In this document: positions 8,790-17,097 of the stretch, one piece after another | How positions within the stretch are numbered: the stretch's first letter is position 1 | How the letters are laid out: each line of letters opens with the position of its first letter | The notes under the pieces: model-generated | What the model was told of the DNA's origin: nothing | What the model saw: the letters and a program-made list of their open reading frames with translations, nothing else | Databases searched by the model: none | NCBI RefSeq assembly: GCF_033542235.1 | Contig: NZ_JAWRCU010000004.1 | Location: 310,001 to 374,000, forward strand | Origin: JAWRCU01 sp033542235 | Lineage (GTDB): Bacteria; Pseudomonadota; Alphaproteobacteria; Rhizobiales; Rhizobiaceae | Length of the DNA: 64,000 bases | Reading direction: 5' to 3' | Translations under genes and position numbers: made by a program

Positions 8790-9626
8790 ATGCCAACCGA
8801 GATCCGCGACCGCAAAGGGCCGCTCTACCTGCAGATCGCCGACCAGTTGCGCGAGGAGATAGGCTCGCTCGACAGCGGGGCGCGTATCAGGAGCGAACCG
8901 CAGCTCGCAAAGGATTGGGGCGTCAGCCGCTTCACCGTCGCCAAGGCGGTCGAGCAACTCGTCGACGAGGGGTTGATCACGCGCCGCCAGGGCAGCGGCA
9001 CGTTCGTGGCCGAGGCGCCGCTCAGGCGCGCGCCCGGCTATCTGTTGAGTTTTACGGAGGCGGTCGAAGCAGCCGGGCATCAGGCATCGCACAGGCTGCT
9101 CGCCTTCGAACCGGTCGAGTGGCATGACGGGCTGCCCTACACTCCCGGGGCCGCCCTCATGCTGCTCGACCGCCTCCGGCTTGTCGATGGCAAGGCGGTC
9201 GCGCGGCATCGCTCGATTCTTTCCGCAGACCTCTTGGCCTCGACCGGGCTGACGCGGGAAATGCTGAGCCGGCCGAGCTTCTCGCTTTACCGCTTTTTCG
9301 AAGAGCGCGGCCTTTCCGTGCACAGCGCCACGGAGCGGCTGATCGCCTGCGCGGCGTCCAGCGACGACCGCAAGCTTCTCGGGCTGAAAGGCGAGGCAGT
9401 CGTGGTCGCCGTCACCCGCCATTCCTTTGCTGCCGACGGAACGCCGCTCGACGCCGTCAGCGCAATCTATGATGCCCGCCGCTATTCCTACGAGGCCCGC
9501 CTCGAAAGGCAGCATCAACTGGGGAACTCAAATCAGGAGAACAACAATGAAGACATCTTCAGCGATCGGCGCGGCCACATTGGCCCTCGCCTCGGCCCTT
9601 GGAGTGATCGCCGGGAGCGCAGCTGA
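8790..9626 (+). CDS. GntR-family regulator with UTRA ligand domain
   Basis: 278 residues from ATG 8790. Residues 5-75 are a GntR winged helix (GPLYLQIADQLREEI, RSEPQLAKDWGVSRFTVAKA, RRQGSGTFV); residues about 90-240 are a UTRA domain ending in YDARRYSYEARLER, as in HutC-type regulators. Family members usually sense a small metabolite of the pathway they control. The frame has no stop at the expected end and runs on about 35 residues into the next gene, overlapping it by 80 bp in another phase, so the C-terminal tail is probably not a conserved domain. It very likely regulates the nucleoside-type operon that follows. A TTGTCCA/TGGACAA pair (8722-8728 and 8771-8777) near its start is a weak operator candidate. 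Confidence 0.85.
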   Translation: MPTEIRDRKGPLYLQIADQLREEIGSLDSGARIRSEPQLAKDWGVSRFTVAKAVEQLVDEGLITRRQGSGTFVAEAPLRRAPGYLLSFTEAVEAAGHQASHRLLAFEPVEWHDGLPYTPGAALMLLDRLRLVDGKAVARHRSILSADLLASTGLTREMLSRPSFSLYRFFEERGLSVHSATERLIACAASSDDRKLLGLKGEAVVVAVTRHSFAADGTPLDAVSAIYDARRYSYEARLERQHQLGNSNQENNNEDIFSDRRGHIGPRLGPWSDRRERS

Positions 9627-10581
9627 GAAACCGGCGGCCCTCATCATCGCGCAAGGAGGGCTCGGCGATCAGTCCTACAACGATCTCGCCTATTCCGGCT
9701 TCGATAAGGCCGTGAAGGAAGCCGGCATAGAAGGCAAGCCGGTTGAATCGAAGGACGTGGTTGCGCAAGCGGCCGAGATCCTGCGCCGTGCCTCCGACGC
9801 CGATTTCGGACTGATCGTCGACCTCGAATATTCGCATGGCGAGCCGATGGTCGAAGTGGCGAAGGATTATCCCGACACCAAATACGTCATTCTCAACCAG
9901 GTGCGCGAAGGCGCGAACATCGCCTCGGTGCTGTTCGAGGAGCAGGAGGGCTCTTATCTCGCCGGCACGCTCGCCGCTCTCGTCACGACGGATACATCGA
10001 TCAAGGGCATCAACCCCGAGCCGATCATCGGCGTGATCGGCGGCACCAAGTCGGCGGGCATTGACAAATTCATCGCCGGCTATATCGAGGGCGCCAAGGC
10101 CGCCAATCCGAACGTGCAGGTGAAGGTCGCCTATTCCAACAATTTCGGCGATCCGGCGATCGGCCTGCAGATGGCGAAGGCGATGTTCGAGGAGGGCGCC
10201 GACATCATCTACCAGGTCGCGGGCGGCACCGGCATGGGCGTCATACAGGCGGCCAAGGAAACCGGCCACTACGCCGTCGGCGTCGATACCGACCAGGACG
10301 CCCTCGCTCCCGGTGCAGTGCTGACCAGCATGGTGAAGCGCACCGACGTCGCCGTCGAAAAGATCGTGAAGGACTATGCGGCCGGCAAGTTCGAGGGCGG
10401 CAAGACGATCACCTTCGGGTTGAAGGAGAATGGCGTCGGGCTCTCCGAGATGAAATACACCAAGGACATCATCCCGCCTGCGATCCTCGAGAAGGTAGAG
10501 GCGGCGAAAGAGGGCATCCTCTCCGGCAAGATCAAGGTCTGGAACGTCGTCGACCAGGGCTATCCGGACTGGCTGAAGTAA
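9547..10581 (+). CDS. BMP-family ABC transporter substrate-binding protein (nucleoside type)
   Basis: A 344-residue periplasmic protein of the Bmp/PnrA (basic membrane protein) family, whose characterised members bind purine or pyrimidine nucleosides. A signal peptide covers roughly residues 1-25; there is no lipobox cysteine, as expected for a soluble Gram-negative version. Family segments include AQGGLGDQSYNDLAYSG near residue 35, EEQEGSYLAGTLAAL near 135, and YQVAGGTGMGVIQAA near 220. The start lies inside the 3' end of the GntR gene, with AGGAG immediately upstream. It is the first gene of the importer whose ATPase begins 7 bp downstream. Confidence 0.9.
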   Translation: MKTSSAIGAATLALASALGVIAGSAAEKPAALIIAQGGLGDQSYNDLAYSGFDKAVKEAGIEGKPVESKDVVAQAAEILRRASDADFGLIVDLEYSHGEPMVEVAKDYPDTKYVILNQVREGANIASVLFEEQEGSYLAGTLAALVTTDTSIKGINPEPIIGVIGGTKSAGIDKFIAGYIEGAKAANPNVQVKVAYSNNFGDPAIGLQMAKAMFEEGADIIYQVAGGTGMGVIQAAKETGHYAVGVDTDQDALAPGAVLTSMVKRTDVAVEKIVKDYAAGKFEGGKTITFGLKENGVGLSEMKYTKDIIPPAILEKVEAAKEGILSGKIKVWNVVDQGYPDWLK

Positions 10582-10588
10582 TCCTGAA

Positions 10589-12145
10589 ATGGCCGCGGCG
10601 GTGTCCTTGCCTGGCGAGCAAACCGGGTTCGATCAGAGCGTGCGCCTGGGCGCGTTGAACGTCACGAGACGTTTTGGGGCCCTTGTCGCCAATGACGACA
10701 TCACCTTCCGGGCAGAGCGCGGCAAGGTGCATGCGATCGTTGGCGGCAATGGCGCCGGCAAATCGACCCTGATGCGCATCCTGCAAGGCATGGATCGGCC
10801 GGACCAGGGCGTTGTGGTCGTGGACGGCCTGCCGGCCGTCTTTCTCGGCCCGGCCGACGCATTCGCTTGCGGTATCGGCATGGTCCATCAGGAATTCATG
10901 CTGGTGCCCGGCCTGACGCTGCTCGAGAATCTAGTGCTGGCGCATGAGCCGGTCGACGCAATCGGCCGCATCGACAAGGCGAAGGCGCGGGAGGAGGCGC
11001 AAAGGCTCGAGCGTCTGGCCGGCGTAAAGCTCGACTGGGACACGCCCGAGCAGGACGCGCCGGTGCATGTGCGCCAGATCGTCGAGATCCTGAGGCTGCT
11101 CTATCGCGGCGCCGACGTTCTCATTCTCGACGAGCCGACCGCGGTGCTGGCGCCTGCCCAGGTGAAACAGCTCATCGCACTCCTGCGCAAGCTCAGCGCC
11201 GATGGCCGCACAATCCTCTTCATCAGCCATAAGCTCGAGGAGGTGCTGGCGGTCGCCGACCAGATCACCGTGATACGCAACGGTAAGGTGGTCGGCAGCC
11301 TGCCGCGCGAAGAGGCGACAAAGGCGAAGCTCGCCGAAATGATGATCGGCGAAATCCTTTCCTGGCCGACAGCCAGGGCTGGCACTGCAGGCCGTCCCGT
11401 CCTGGAGATCAGCGGCCTCTCGGCGTCCGGCAAGCGCGGCCATGCCGGGCTGAGCGCATTCGATCTGACCGTGCGCGCCGGAGAGATCGTCGGGATCGCG
11501 GGCGTTGCCGGCAATGGCCAGGACGAACTCGCGGCCGCGATCACGGGGCTCGGACGGGTCGACAGCGGGGCGATCTGGCTCGACGGCAAGAATATTTCCA
11601 CGCTGACGCTTCGTGAGCGCCGCGCGCTGGGTCTGAGCTACCTTTCGCCCGACCGTGCCGCGGAAGGGCTTTGCCTTGCCGCTCCGATCGCCGAGAACGC
11701 CATCGCCGGCCATCATCGTCGCCCGGACCTCAGCACCCGCGGCATCCTCAGGCGGCGCGCCATCGCTCGTCATGTCGGGAGCCTGCTCGACCGCTATTCG
11801 GTGAGGCGCGCTTCGGACTGGCTGCCAGCCGCGAGCCTCTCCGGCGGCAACCAGCAGCGGGTCGCGGTGGCGCGCGAGCTCGACGGCAATCCCAAGTTCC
11901 TGCTCGCCTGCCAGCCGACGCGCGGCGTGGATATCCGCGGCATCGCCTTCATTCATCAGTGCCTGCTCGACTTCCGTGACCGCGGCGGCGCCGTCCTGCT
12001 TATTTCCGAGGAGCTCGAGGAATTGATCGGCCTTTCCGATCGCATCGTGGTCGTCTATGGCGGCAGGATCACTGGCGAGGTGGCACGCGGCTCCGCCAGA
12101 CTCGACGAGATCGGCCGCCTGATGCTGGGCGGTAGCAACGCATGA
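10589..12145 (+). CDS. ABC transporter ATPase with two nucleotide-binding domains (Nup/Yuf type)
   Basis: A 518-residue duplicated ATPase of the nucleoside/ribose importer class. Domain 1 (about 15-245) has Walker A GGNGAGKST and Walker B VLILDEPTAVL, but its signature region reads APVHVRQIVEIL instead of a recognisable LSGG or LSVG, so it looks degenerate. Domain 2 (about 270-510) has a Walker A replaced by AGVAGNGQDEL, an intact LSGGNQQRVAVAREL, and LLACQPTRGVD in place of a normal Walker B, all usual for the second half of this family. It overlaps the first permease gene by 4 bp. Confidence 0.92.
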   Translation: MAAAVSLPGEQTGFDQSVRLGALNVTRRFGALVANDDITFRAERGKVHAIVGGNGAGKSTLMRILQGMDRPDQGVVVVDGLPAVFLGPADAFACGIGMVHQEFMLVPGLTLLENLVLAHEPVDAIGRIDKAKAREEAQRLERLAGVKLDWDTPEQDAPVHVRQIVEILRLLYRGADVLILDEPTAVLAPAQVKQLIALLRKLSADGRTILFISHKLEEVLAVADQITVIRNGKVVGSLPREEATKAKLAEMMIGEILSWPTARAGTAGRPVLEISGLSASGKRGHAGLSAFDLTVRAGEIVGIAGVAGNGQDELAAAITGLGRVDSGAIWLDGKNISTLTLRERRALGLSYLSPDRAAEGLCLAAPIAENAIAGHHRRPDLSTRGILRRRAIARHVGSLLDRYSVRRASDWLPAASLSGGNQQRVAVARELDGNPKFLLACQPTRGVDIRGIAFIHQCLLDFRDRGGAVLLISEELEELIGLSDRIVVVYGGRITGEVARGSARLDEIGRLMLGGSNA

Positions 12146-13203
12146 CCGACAGTAGTGCGACATCGAGATTCCTGTCCGCTTTACGTTGGCAGGACGCTGC
12201 GGCCGCACTCGCGCCGCTTCTGCTTGCGCTCCTCGTCGCCGCCCTCGTGCTGGGGCTTGCCGGGCATAATCCGCTCGAGGTCTACCGGCTGCTCGCGGTC
12301 GAATCCTTCGGTGGCCAGAAGCGGATCGCGGCAACGCTTGCGGCCGCGACGCCGCTGATGCTGACGGGCCTTGCCACTGCAGTCGCCTTCCGCGCCGGCG
12401 TCTTCAATGTCGGCGTCGAAGGCTGCGTCTTCGTGGGAGGGCTGGCCGCCGCCTATGTCGGCTTCGCCTGGGCGGGACTGCCGGGTGTTGTCCTTCTGCC
12501 TGCGGCTATCATTACGTCCGTCGTCATCGGTGCGCTGTGGATGCTGGTGCCCGGGCTGCTCAAGGCGCGGCTCGACGTCGACGAGGTCGTGACGACGCTG
12601 ATGCTCAACTTCATTGCGATCAGCCTGACAGCCTATCTCGTCAATGGGCCGCTGCTCGCGCCAGGCTCGGCCAACTCGGCGACGCCGATGATCGATGCGG
12701 CAGCGCGCCTGCCGAAGCTCCTGCCGCCTTCGACGCTCAACGCCGGCTTCTTGATCGCGCTTGCCCTGCTGCTTCTCTACGCATGGTGGGGCAGCCGCAC
12801 TGCGCTCGGCTTCGAGACGCGCATGGCGGGCCTCAACGCCCGCTTCGCGACTGCATCCGGCATCGACGTGCCGATGCTCGTCATCAAGATGATGATGCTT
12901 TCGGGCGCCATCGGCGGGCTGGCGGGCGGTATCCATGCCCTCGGCGCGGTCGGCCGATTCGTCGCCGGTTTTTCACCTGGCTACGGCTTTACCGGCATCG
13001 CGGTTGCGCTGCTTGGCCGCGGCTCGGCGCTCGGCATCTTCCTTGCCGCGGTCCTGTTCGGAGCCCTCACGACTTCGGGCGCGACGATCCAGCTCTTCAG
13101 CGACGTGCCGATCGAGATCGTCAACATCCTGCAGGGCATGGTCATGATCTTCGCCGTCGCGCGTTTCGGCTGGATTTTTGGGAAAAGGCGGGCGGCAAGA
13201 TGA
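12142..13203 (+). CDS. ABC transporter permease, BMP/nucleoside importer (first)
   Basis: A 353-residue polytopic inner-membrane protein of the branched-chain/ribose (BPD_transp_2) type. It shows the family segments MLTGLATAVAFRAGVFNVG near residue 75 and GLAGGIHALGAVGRFV near 255. In this class the permeases lack the classical EAA loop. It starts within an ATGA overlap with the ATPase gene and ends in another ATGA overlap with the second permease, indicating tight translational coupling in the importer. Confidence 0.92.
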   Translation: MTDSSATSRFLSALRWQDAAAALAPLLLALLVAALVLGLAGHNPLEVYRLLAVESFGGQKRIAATLAAATPLMLTGLATAVAFRAGVFNVGVEGCVFVGGLAAAYVGFAWAGLPGVVLLPAAIITSVVIGALWMLVPGLLKARLDVDEVVTTLMLNFIAISLTAYLVNGPLLAPGSANSATPMIDAAARLPKLLPPSTLNAGFLIALALLLLYAWWGSRTALGFETRMAGLNARFATASGIDVPMLVIKMMMLSGAIGGLAGGIHALGAVGRFVAGFSPGYGFTGIAVALLGRGSALGIFLAAVLFGALTTSGATIQLFSDVPIEIVNILQGMVMIFAVARFGWIFGKRRAAR

Positions 13204-14096
13204 TCGACAACATCATCCATGCCGCAATCGTCATGACCACGCCGCTGCTGCTTGCCGCAATCGGCGGCCTCGTGAACCGGGTCGGCGGCCTCGTGAACAT
13301 CGGTCTCGATGCGATGATGCTTGCCGGCGCGCTTGCCGGCCTGATCGTCGCATCTCAGAGCGGAAGCTGGCTCGCCGCGCTCATCGCCGCCGGCCTCATC
13401 GGCGCCCTCATCGGCCTCATGATGTCGCTCACCGTGACCCGCTTGGAGGCCAACGAGATCATTGTCGGGCTCGGCTTCAACGTCGCCATTGCCGGGCTCG
13501 TGCGCTTCTTCCTGAAATCCGCCTATGGCAGTTCCGGAACGCTGAACTTGCCCGATGTCGCGCGGCTGCCGCATTTCGACATTCCTGTCATCGCCGATAT
13601 CCCGATCCTCGGTGCGCTCGTCTCCGGTCACGACCCGCTCACCTGGGCGGCATGGCTGATGGTGCCGGCAACGGCCTGGTTTCTTGCCCGTACACGGACA
13701 GGGCTCAGGCTGCGAGCGGCAGGGGCGGGCCCGCAGGCCGCCCGGGCACTGGGCTTGAACCCGCTGACGCTGCGCGACGCTTCGACCGTTTTCGCCGGCT
13801 TCATGGCCGGGCTGGCAGGTGCTTATCTGTCGATCGGGGTGGTCGGCATCTTCAACGAAGGCATTACCGCCGGGCGTGGCTTTATCGCGCTTGCCGCCTT
13901 CTATTTCGGCCGCAACCGGCCTTGGCCCACCGCGCTCTGCGCGCTGCTTTTCGGCCTGTTCGATGCCTTCCAGATCAGGCTGCAGGGCAGGGGGGTGCCG
14001 GCCGAGCTCGTGCAGACGCTCCCCTATGTGATGGTGATCCTGGTGCTGACGGTGATGGCGCTCGCGGTGCGGCGCAAGCGCGCGAAAGGAACATGA
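13200..14096 (+). CDS. ABC transporter permease, BMP/nucleoside importer (second)
   Basis: A 298-residue inner-membrane subunit pairing with the upstream permease. It has the family hallmark NRVGGLVNIGLDAMMLAGAL near residues 22-41 and ITAGRGFIALAAFYFG near 220. The start is the ATG overlapping the previous stop. It is followed, again with a 4-bp overlap, by the cysteine hydrolase gene, which ties the enzymes of the downstream pathway to uptake. Confidence 0.92.
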   Translation: MIDNIIHAAIVMTTPLLLAAIGGLVNRVGGLVNIGLDAMMLAGALAGLIVASQSGSWLAALIAAGLIGALIGLMMSLTVTRLEANEIIVGLGFNVAIAGLVRFFLKSAYGSSGTLNLPDVARLPHFDIPVIADIPILGALVSGHDPLTWAAWLMVPATAWFLARTRTGLRLRAAGAGPQAARALGLNPLTLRDASTVFAGFMAGLAGAYLSIGVVGIFNEGITAGRGFIALAAFYFGRNRPWPTALCALLFGLFDAFQIRLQGRGVPAELVQTLPYVMVILVLTVMALAVRRKRAKGT

Positions 14097-14659
14097 CGAT
14101 GGCGGTCAAGACTGCGCTCATCCTCGTCGACGTGATCAACTCCTTCTTCGAGCAGGGACACCCGAACTACTATCCGGGCGTCGAGGCCGTCATCGAGCCG
14201 ATGAAGAAGCTGCTCGCGGCCGCGCGCGCCTCCGGCGCGATCGTCGTTCACGCGGTCGAAAGGCACCGGCCGGGATTCGAGGACTTCGAATGGCGGAAAC
14301 TTCCGATCCATCACCTCGAGGATGCTCATGATGCCGCGTTCTTCGGCGACTTCCGCCCGCAAGGCCCGAGCGAGGCCGTCGTCCACAAGCGTCGCTTCAG
14401 CGCCTTCTTCGCCACCGACCTCGCCCTCTTTCTCGCCGAGCAGAAGGTAAGCCGTGTCGTCATCGCCGGCGTGAAAACCAATGTCTGCATCCGCGCGACC
14501 GCGCAGGACGCTTTCGCCAACGGCTTCGAACCGATCGTCGCGCGCGAGGCCACGAACTCGAACCGGCCACATCTCGCCGAGGCATCGCTCGAGGATATCG
14601 ACCGCTATATGGGCCGCGTCGTCGCGCTCGATGACGCCATTGGGATGCTGACGCAATGA
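14093..14659 (+). CDS. Isochorismatase-family cysteine hydrolase
   Basis: 188 residues. The catalytic triad of the family is visible: Asp13 (ALILVDVINSFF), Lys99 (VVHKRRFSAF) and Cys132 (GVKTNVCIRAT). Members cleave amide or enol-ether bonds, for example nicotinamide, N-carbamoyl compounds, ureidoacrylate or biuret. Lying between the permeases and a sugar kinase in a nucleoside-type operon, a deaminating or carbamoyl-cleaving step on the base or a base breakdown product is plausible, but the substrate is not shown by the sequence. It overlaps both neighbours by 4 bp. Confidence 0.88.
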   Translation: MTMAVKTALILVDVINSFFEQGHPNYYPGVEAVIEPMKKLLAAARASGAIVVHAVERHRPGFEDFEWRKLPIHHLEDAHDAAFFGDFRPQGPSEAVVHKRRFSAFFATDLALFLAEQKVSRVVIAGVKTNVCIRATAQDAFANGFEPIVAREATNSNRPHLAEASLEDIDRYMGRVVALDDAIGMLTQ

Positions 14660-15516
14660 GGATTGCGATCACCGGCTATGCCAGCCTGGACCATGTGGCC
14701 ACGCTCGACGGCGTGCCGCGGCCGGGCCGCACGACGACGATCCTCGGACGGCCCGACAATGCCTGGCCGAGGCTCGGCGGGAGCCCCTCCTATGTTGCAG
14801 CCGCCCTGGTGGCGAGCGGCGTCCCCGAGGCTTTCCCGGTGAGCTGGATCGGCGATGACTCGGCTGCCGGCGCCTATCTCACTCAGCTCACCGAAAAGCG
14901 CATTCCCCATGACGGTATCGTCGTCGTCCCAGGCGCTCGCACGCCGATCGCCATCCTCGCTTATGAGCCCGATGGCGGGTGCATATGCCTTTACGATCCG
15001 GGAATGTCGACGGAGCCGACGCTCTCTGATCTGCAGCGCGAGCTGATCGCCAAGGTCGATTGGGTCTGCGTCACCATCGGACCTCAGGATGCGACGGCCG
15101 CGGTTCTGGAGACGATCGGTCCCGCCGCCAGGCTCGCCTGGGTTGTCAAGCATGATCCCCGCGCGATGCCGGTGCCGCTCGCTGCGCGGCTTGCGGCGCG
15201 GGCCGACCTGATCTGCTGCAGCCAGGCGGAGAGCGCTTTCCTGGAGGAGGCACTCGCTTCGGCCGCTCCTCGCCAGGGGCAGATCAGGATCGAGACGCAT
15301 GGCCGCGCCGGGGCCGCCTTTACCTGCGGCGAGGCGAACGGCTTCGTCGCGGCGAGCCCCGTCTGCGTCAGCGACCCGACGGGTGCGGGGGACAGCTTTG
15401 CGGGCGGTGTGCTGGCGGCCCTGGCCAAGGGCGAGACCGATCTTGCTTCGATTGTCGAAGCCGGACACCACGCGGCGGTGGCTCTGCTCGCCACGCGCCG
15501 CAAGCATGAAAGTTGA
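14656..15516 (+). CDS. PfkB-family carbohydrate/nucleoside kinase
   Basis: A 286-residue ribokinase-fold kinase. The N-terminal segment MRIAITGYASLDHV and the LGGSPSYVAAAL glycine patch near residue 40 fit the family, and the C-terminal motif DPTGAGDSFAGGVL places the catalytic base at about Asp246. Members phosphorylate ribose, adenosine, pseudouridine, fructose 1-phosphate and related substrates using ATP. In this operon it could phosphorylate an imported nucleoside or the free sugar left after base removal. It overlaps the hydrolase gene by 4 bp and the phosphorylase gene follows after 12 bp. Confidence 0.88.
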   Translation: MRIAITGYASLDHVATLDGVPRPGRTTTILGRPDNAWPRLGGSPSYVAAALVASGVPEAFPVSWIGDDSAAGAYLTQLTEKRIPHDGIVVVPGARTPIAILAYEPDGGCICLYDPGMSTEPTLSDLQRELIAKVDWVCVTIGPQDATAAVLETIGPAARLAWVVKHDPRAMPVPLAARLAARADLICCSQAESAFLEEALASAAPRQGQIRIETHGRAGAAFTCGEANGFVAASPVCVSDPTGAGDSFAGGVLAALAKGETDLASIVEAGHHAAVALLATRRKHES

Positions 15517-15528
15517 AAGTGCATTGAT

Positions 15529-16287
15529 ATGACCAAGGAAGAGCAATCGAACAGCGCCTGGTACATCGGCGCGGAACGCGCGGAGGTCGGCGACGCCGCG
15601 ATCCTGATCGGCGACCCCGCCCGTGTGGGCCGCATCGCGAATCATATGAGCGATGTGCATCTCGTGCGCGAAAATCGGGGGCTGCGCACCATTACCGGCA
15701 CGCGCGCCGGACGGCGGATCACCGTCAGCGCATTCGGCATGGGTGCGCCGATCGCAACCATCGTCCTGCATGAGCTTTTCGCGCTCGGCATCCGCACCTT
15801 CCTACGCATCGGCACGGCAATGGCCGTGCCGCCGGCCAGGCTCGGCGATTTCGTGCTGGCCGACGGCGCATTGCGGGCCGAGGGTACTTCCAACAGCTAC
15901 GCGCCCCTGGGCTTTCCTGCGATCGCCGATTTCGCCCTGAACACCCGACTGCGCGAGCGCCTTGGCCGGTCAGAGCGTACTTGGCACGCGGGCATATTCG
16001 GCACCTATGACGGCTTCTACACGGAGATGTTCGGTCTTTCCGGCGAGCGCCGCGAGATGATCGCGGCGCTCAAGCGCGACATCGAACGCATGGGGCTCAT
16101 CGGCACGGACATGGAGACGGCAGCGCTGCTGGTCGCCGCCCGCATTCTTGGCGCGCGCGCCTCGACGCTCTGCGTCGCGACAGTCGACGCGCACAGCCAG
16201 GAAAAGATCGGTGACGGAGAAATGGCGAAGGCAGAGGCCGAGCTGTTCGAAGTGGCGCTCGACGCCATCACCGCATTGCCGGCCTGA
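15529..16287 (+). CDS. Nucleoside phosphorylase (uridine/purine phosphorylase superfamily)
   Basis: 252 residues of the PNP/UDP fold. Visible marks are the phosphate-binding ILIGDPARV near residue 25, SAFGMGAPIATIVLHEL near 65, the RIGTAMAV strand near 90, and GTDMETAALLVAARILG near 188, whose glutamate binds ribose in the family. The reaction would be phosphorolysis of a nucleoside to base plus ribose 1-phosphate. RIGTAMAV replaces the usual RxGTCG/RxGTSG, and the base-pocket regions differ from classical DeoD or Udp, so the base specificity is open. Confidence 0.87.
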   Translation: MTKEEQSNSAWYIGAERAEVGDAAILIGDPARVGRIANHMSDVHLVRENRGLRTITGTRAGRRITVSAFGMGAPIATIVLHELFALGIRTFLRIGTAMAVPPARLGDFVLADGALRAEGTSNSYAPLGFPAIADFALNTRLRERLGRSERTWHAGIFGTYDGFYTEMFGLSGERREMIAALKRDIERMGLIGTDMETAALLVAARILGARASTLCVATVDAHSQEKIGDGEMAKAEAELFEVALDAITALPA

Positions 16288-16327
16288 CGGCAATCGAGCC
16301 CCCGCACCAACAAGAAGGAGCAGTAGG

Positions 16328-17095
16328 ATGGCCTCCCTGGTCGACAATTATTTCACCACGCTCGCCGAACGGCTCGACAAAGTGCGAACCACCCAGGCGG
16401 GCGCCATCGAGAAGGCCGCCGAGCTTTGCGCCAAAAGCATTGCGGCCGGGAAGCTGGCGTTCACTTTCGGCACCGGCCATGGCGCGCTGCCGGCGCTGGA
16501 GTGCTTTCCGCGCACCGGCACGATCGTCGGGTTCCGGCCGATCGTGGAAAGTACGATGATCTCCTTCCATCACGTCTGGGGCGATATGGGCGCCAGGCAG
16601 TATCGCTTCATCCATGCACAGGAAGGCTACGGCAAGGCGATCCTGCGCTCGCACCAGCTCGACCCGGCCGATGCCATGATCCTGTTCTCGCATTCGGGCA
16701 TCAACGCGGTGATCATGGACATCGCGATGGAGTGCAAGGAGCGCGGCATTGCGTTGATCGGGGTGACTTCGCTGCCGCATTCGAGCAGCGTGCCGTCGCG
16801 CCATTCCTCCGGCAAGCGGCTGTTCGAGGTGGCCGATGTGGTGGTCGACACAGGCATTCCGCTCGCTGACGCCTCGCTCTTCATCGACGATCTCGACTCG
16901 CCCGTTGGGGCATCATCGACCAGCATCACCATCGCAGTCGCCCATGCAATCGTCTCGGCCACGGCCGAGAAGCTGGTGAGACAGGGTGTCAAGCCGCATG
17001 TGATGGTGAGCCCGAATACGACGGGCAAGGAAGCAGCAAACCGCCAGAACGACGAGAATTACGAAGAACTGTGGCGTCGGCTGAAGGCACGGTGA
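16328..17095 (+). CDS. SIS-domain sugar isomerase-like protein
   Basis: 255 residues from ATG 16328, which follows a strong AAGAAGGAGCAG ribosome site. The fold is a sugar isomerase (SIS) domain: AFTFGTGHGALPALE near residue 45, ILFSHSGINAVIMDIA near 120 (phosphosugar-binding serine patch), and GVTSLPHSSSVPSRHSSG near 145. It resembles the UPF0309 group, whose substrates are mostly unknown. After phosphorolysis and kinase steps, an isomerisation of a phosphosugar would be logical. It ends 2 bp before the aldehyde dehydrogenase start. Confidence 0.85.
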   Translation: MASLVDNYFTTLAERLDKVRTTQAGAIEKAAELCAKSIAAGKLAFTFGTGHGALPALECFPRTGTIVGFRPIVESTMISFHHVWGDMGARQYRFIHAQEGYGKAILRSHQLDPADAMILFSHSGINAVIMDIAMECKERGIALIGVTSLPHSSSVPSRHSSGKRLFEVADVVVDTGIPLADASLFIDDLDSPVGASSTSITIAVAHAIVSATAEKLVRQGVKPHVMVSPNTTGKEAANRQNDENYEELWRRLKAR

Positions 17096-17097
17096 GA

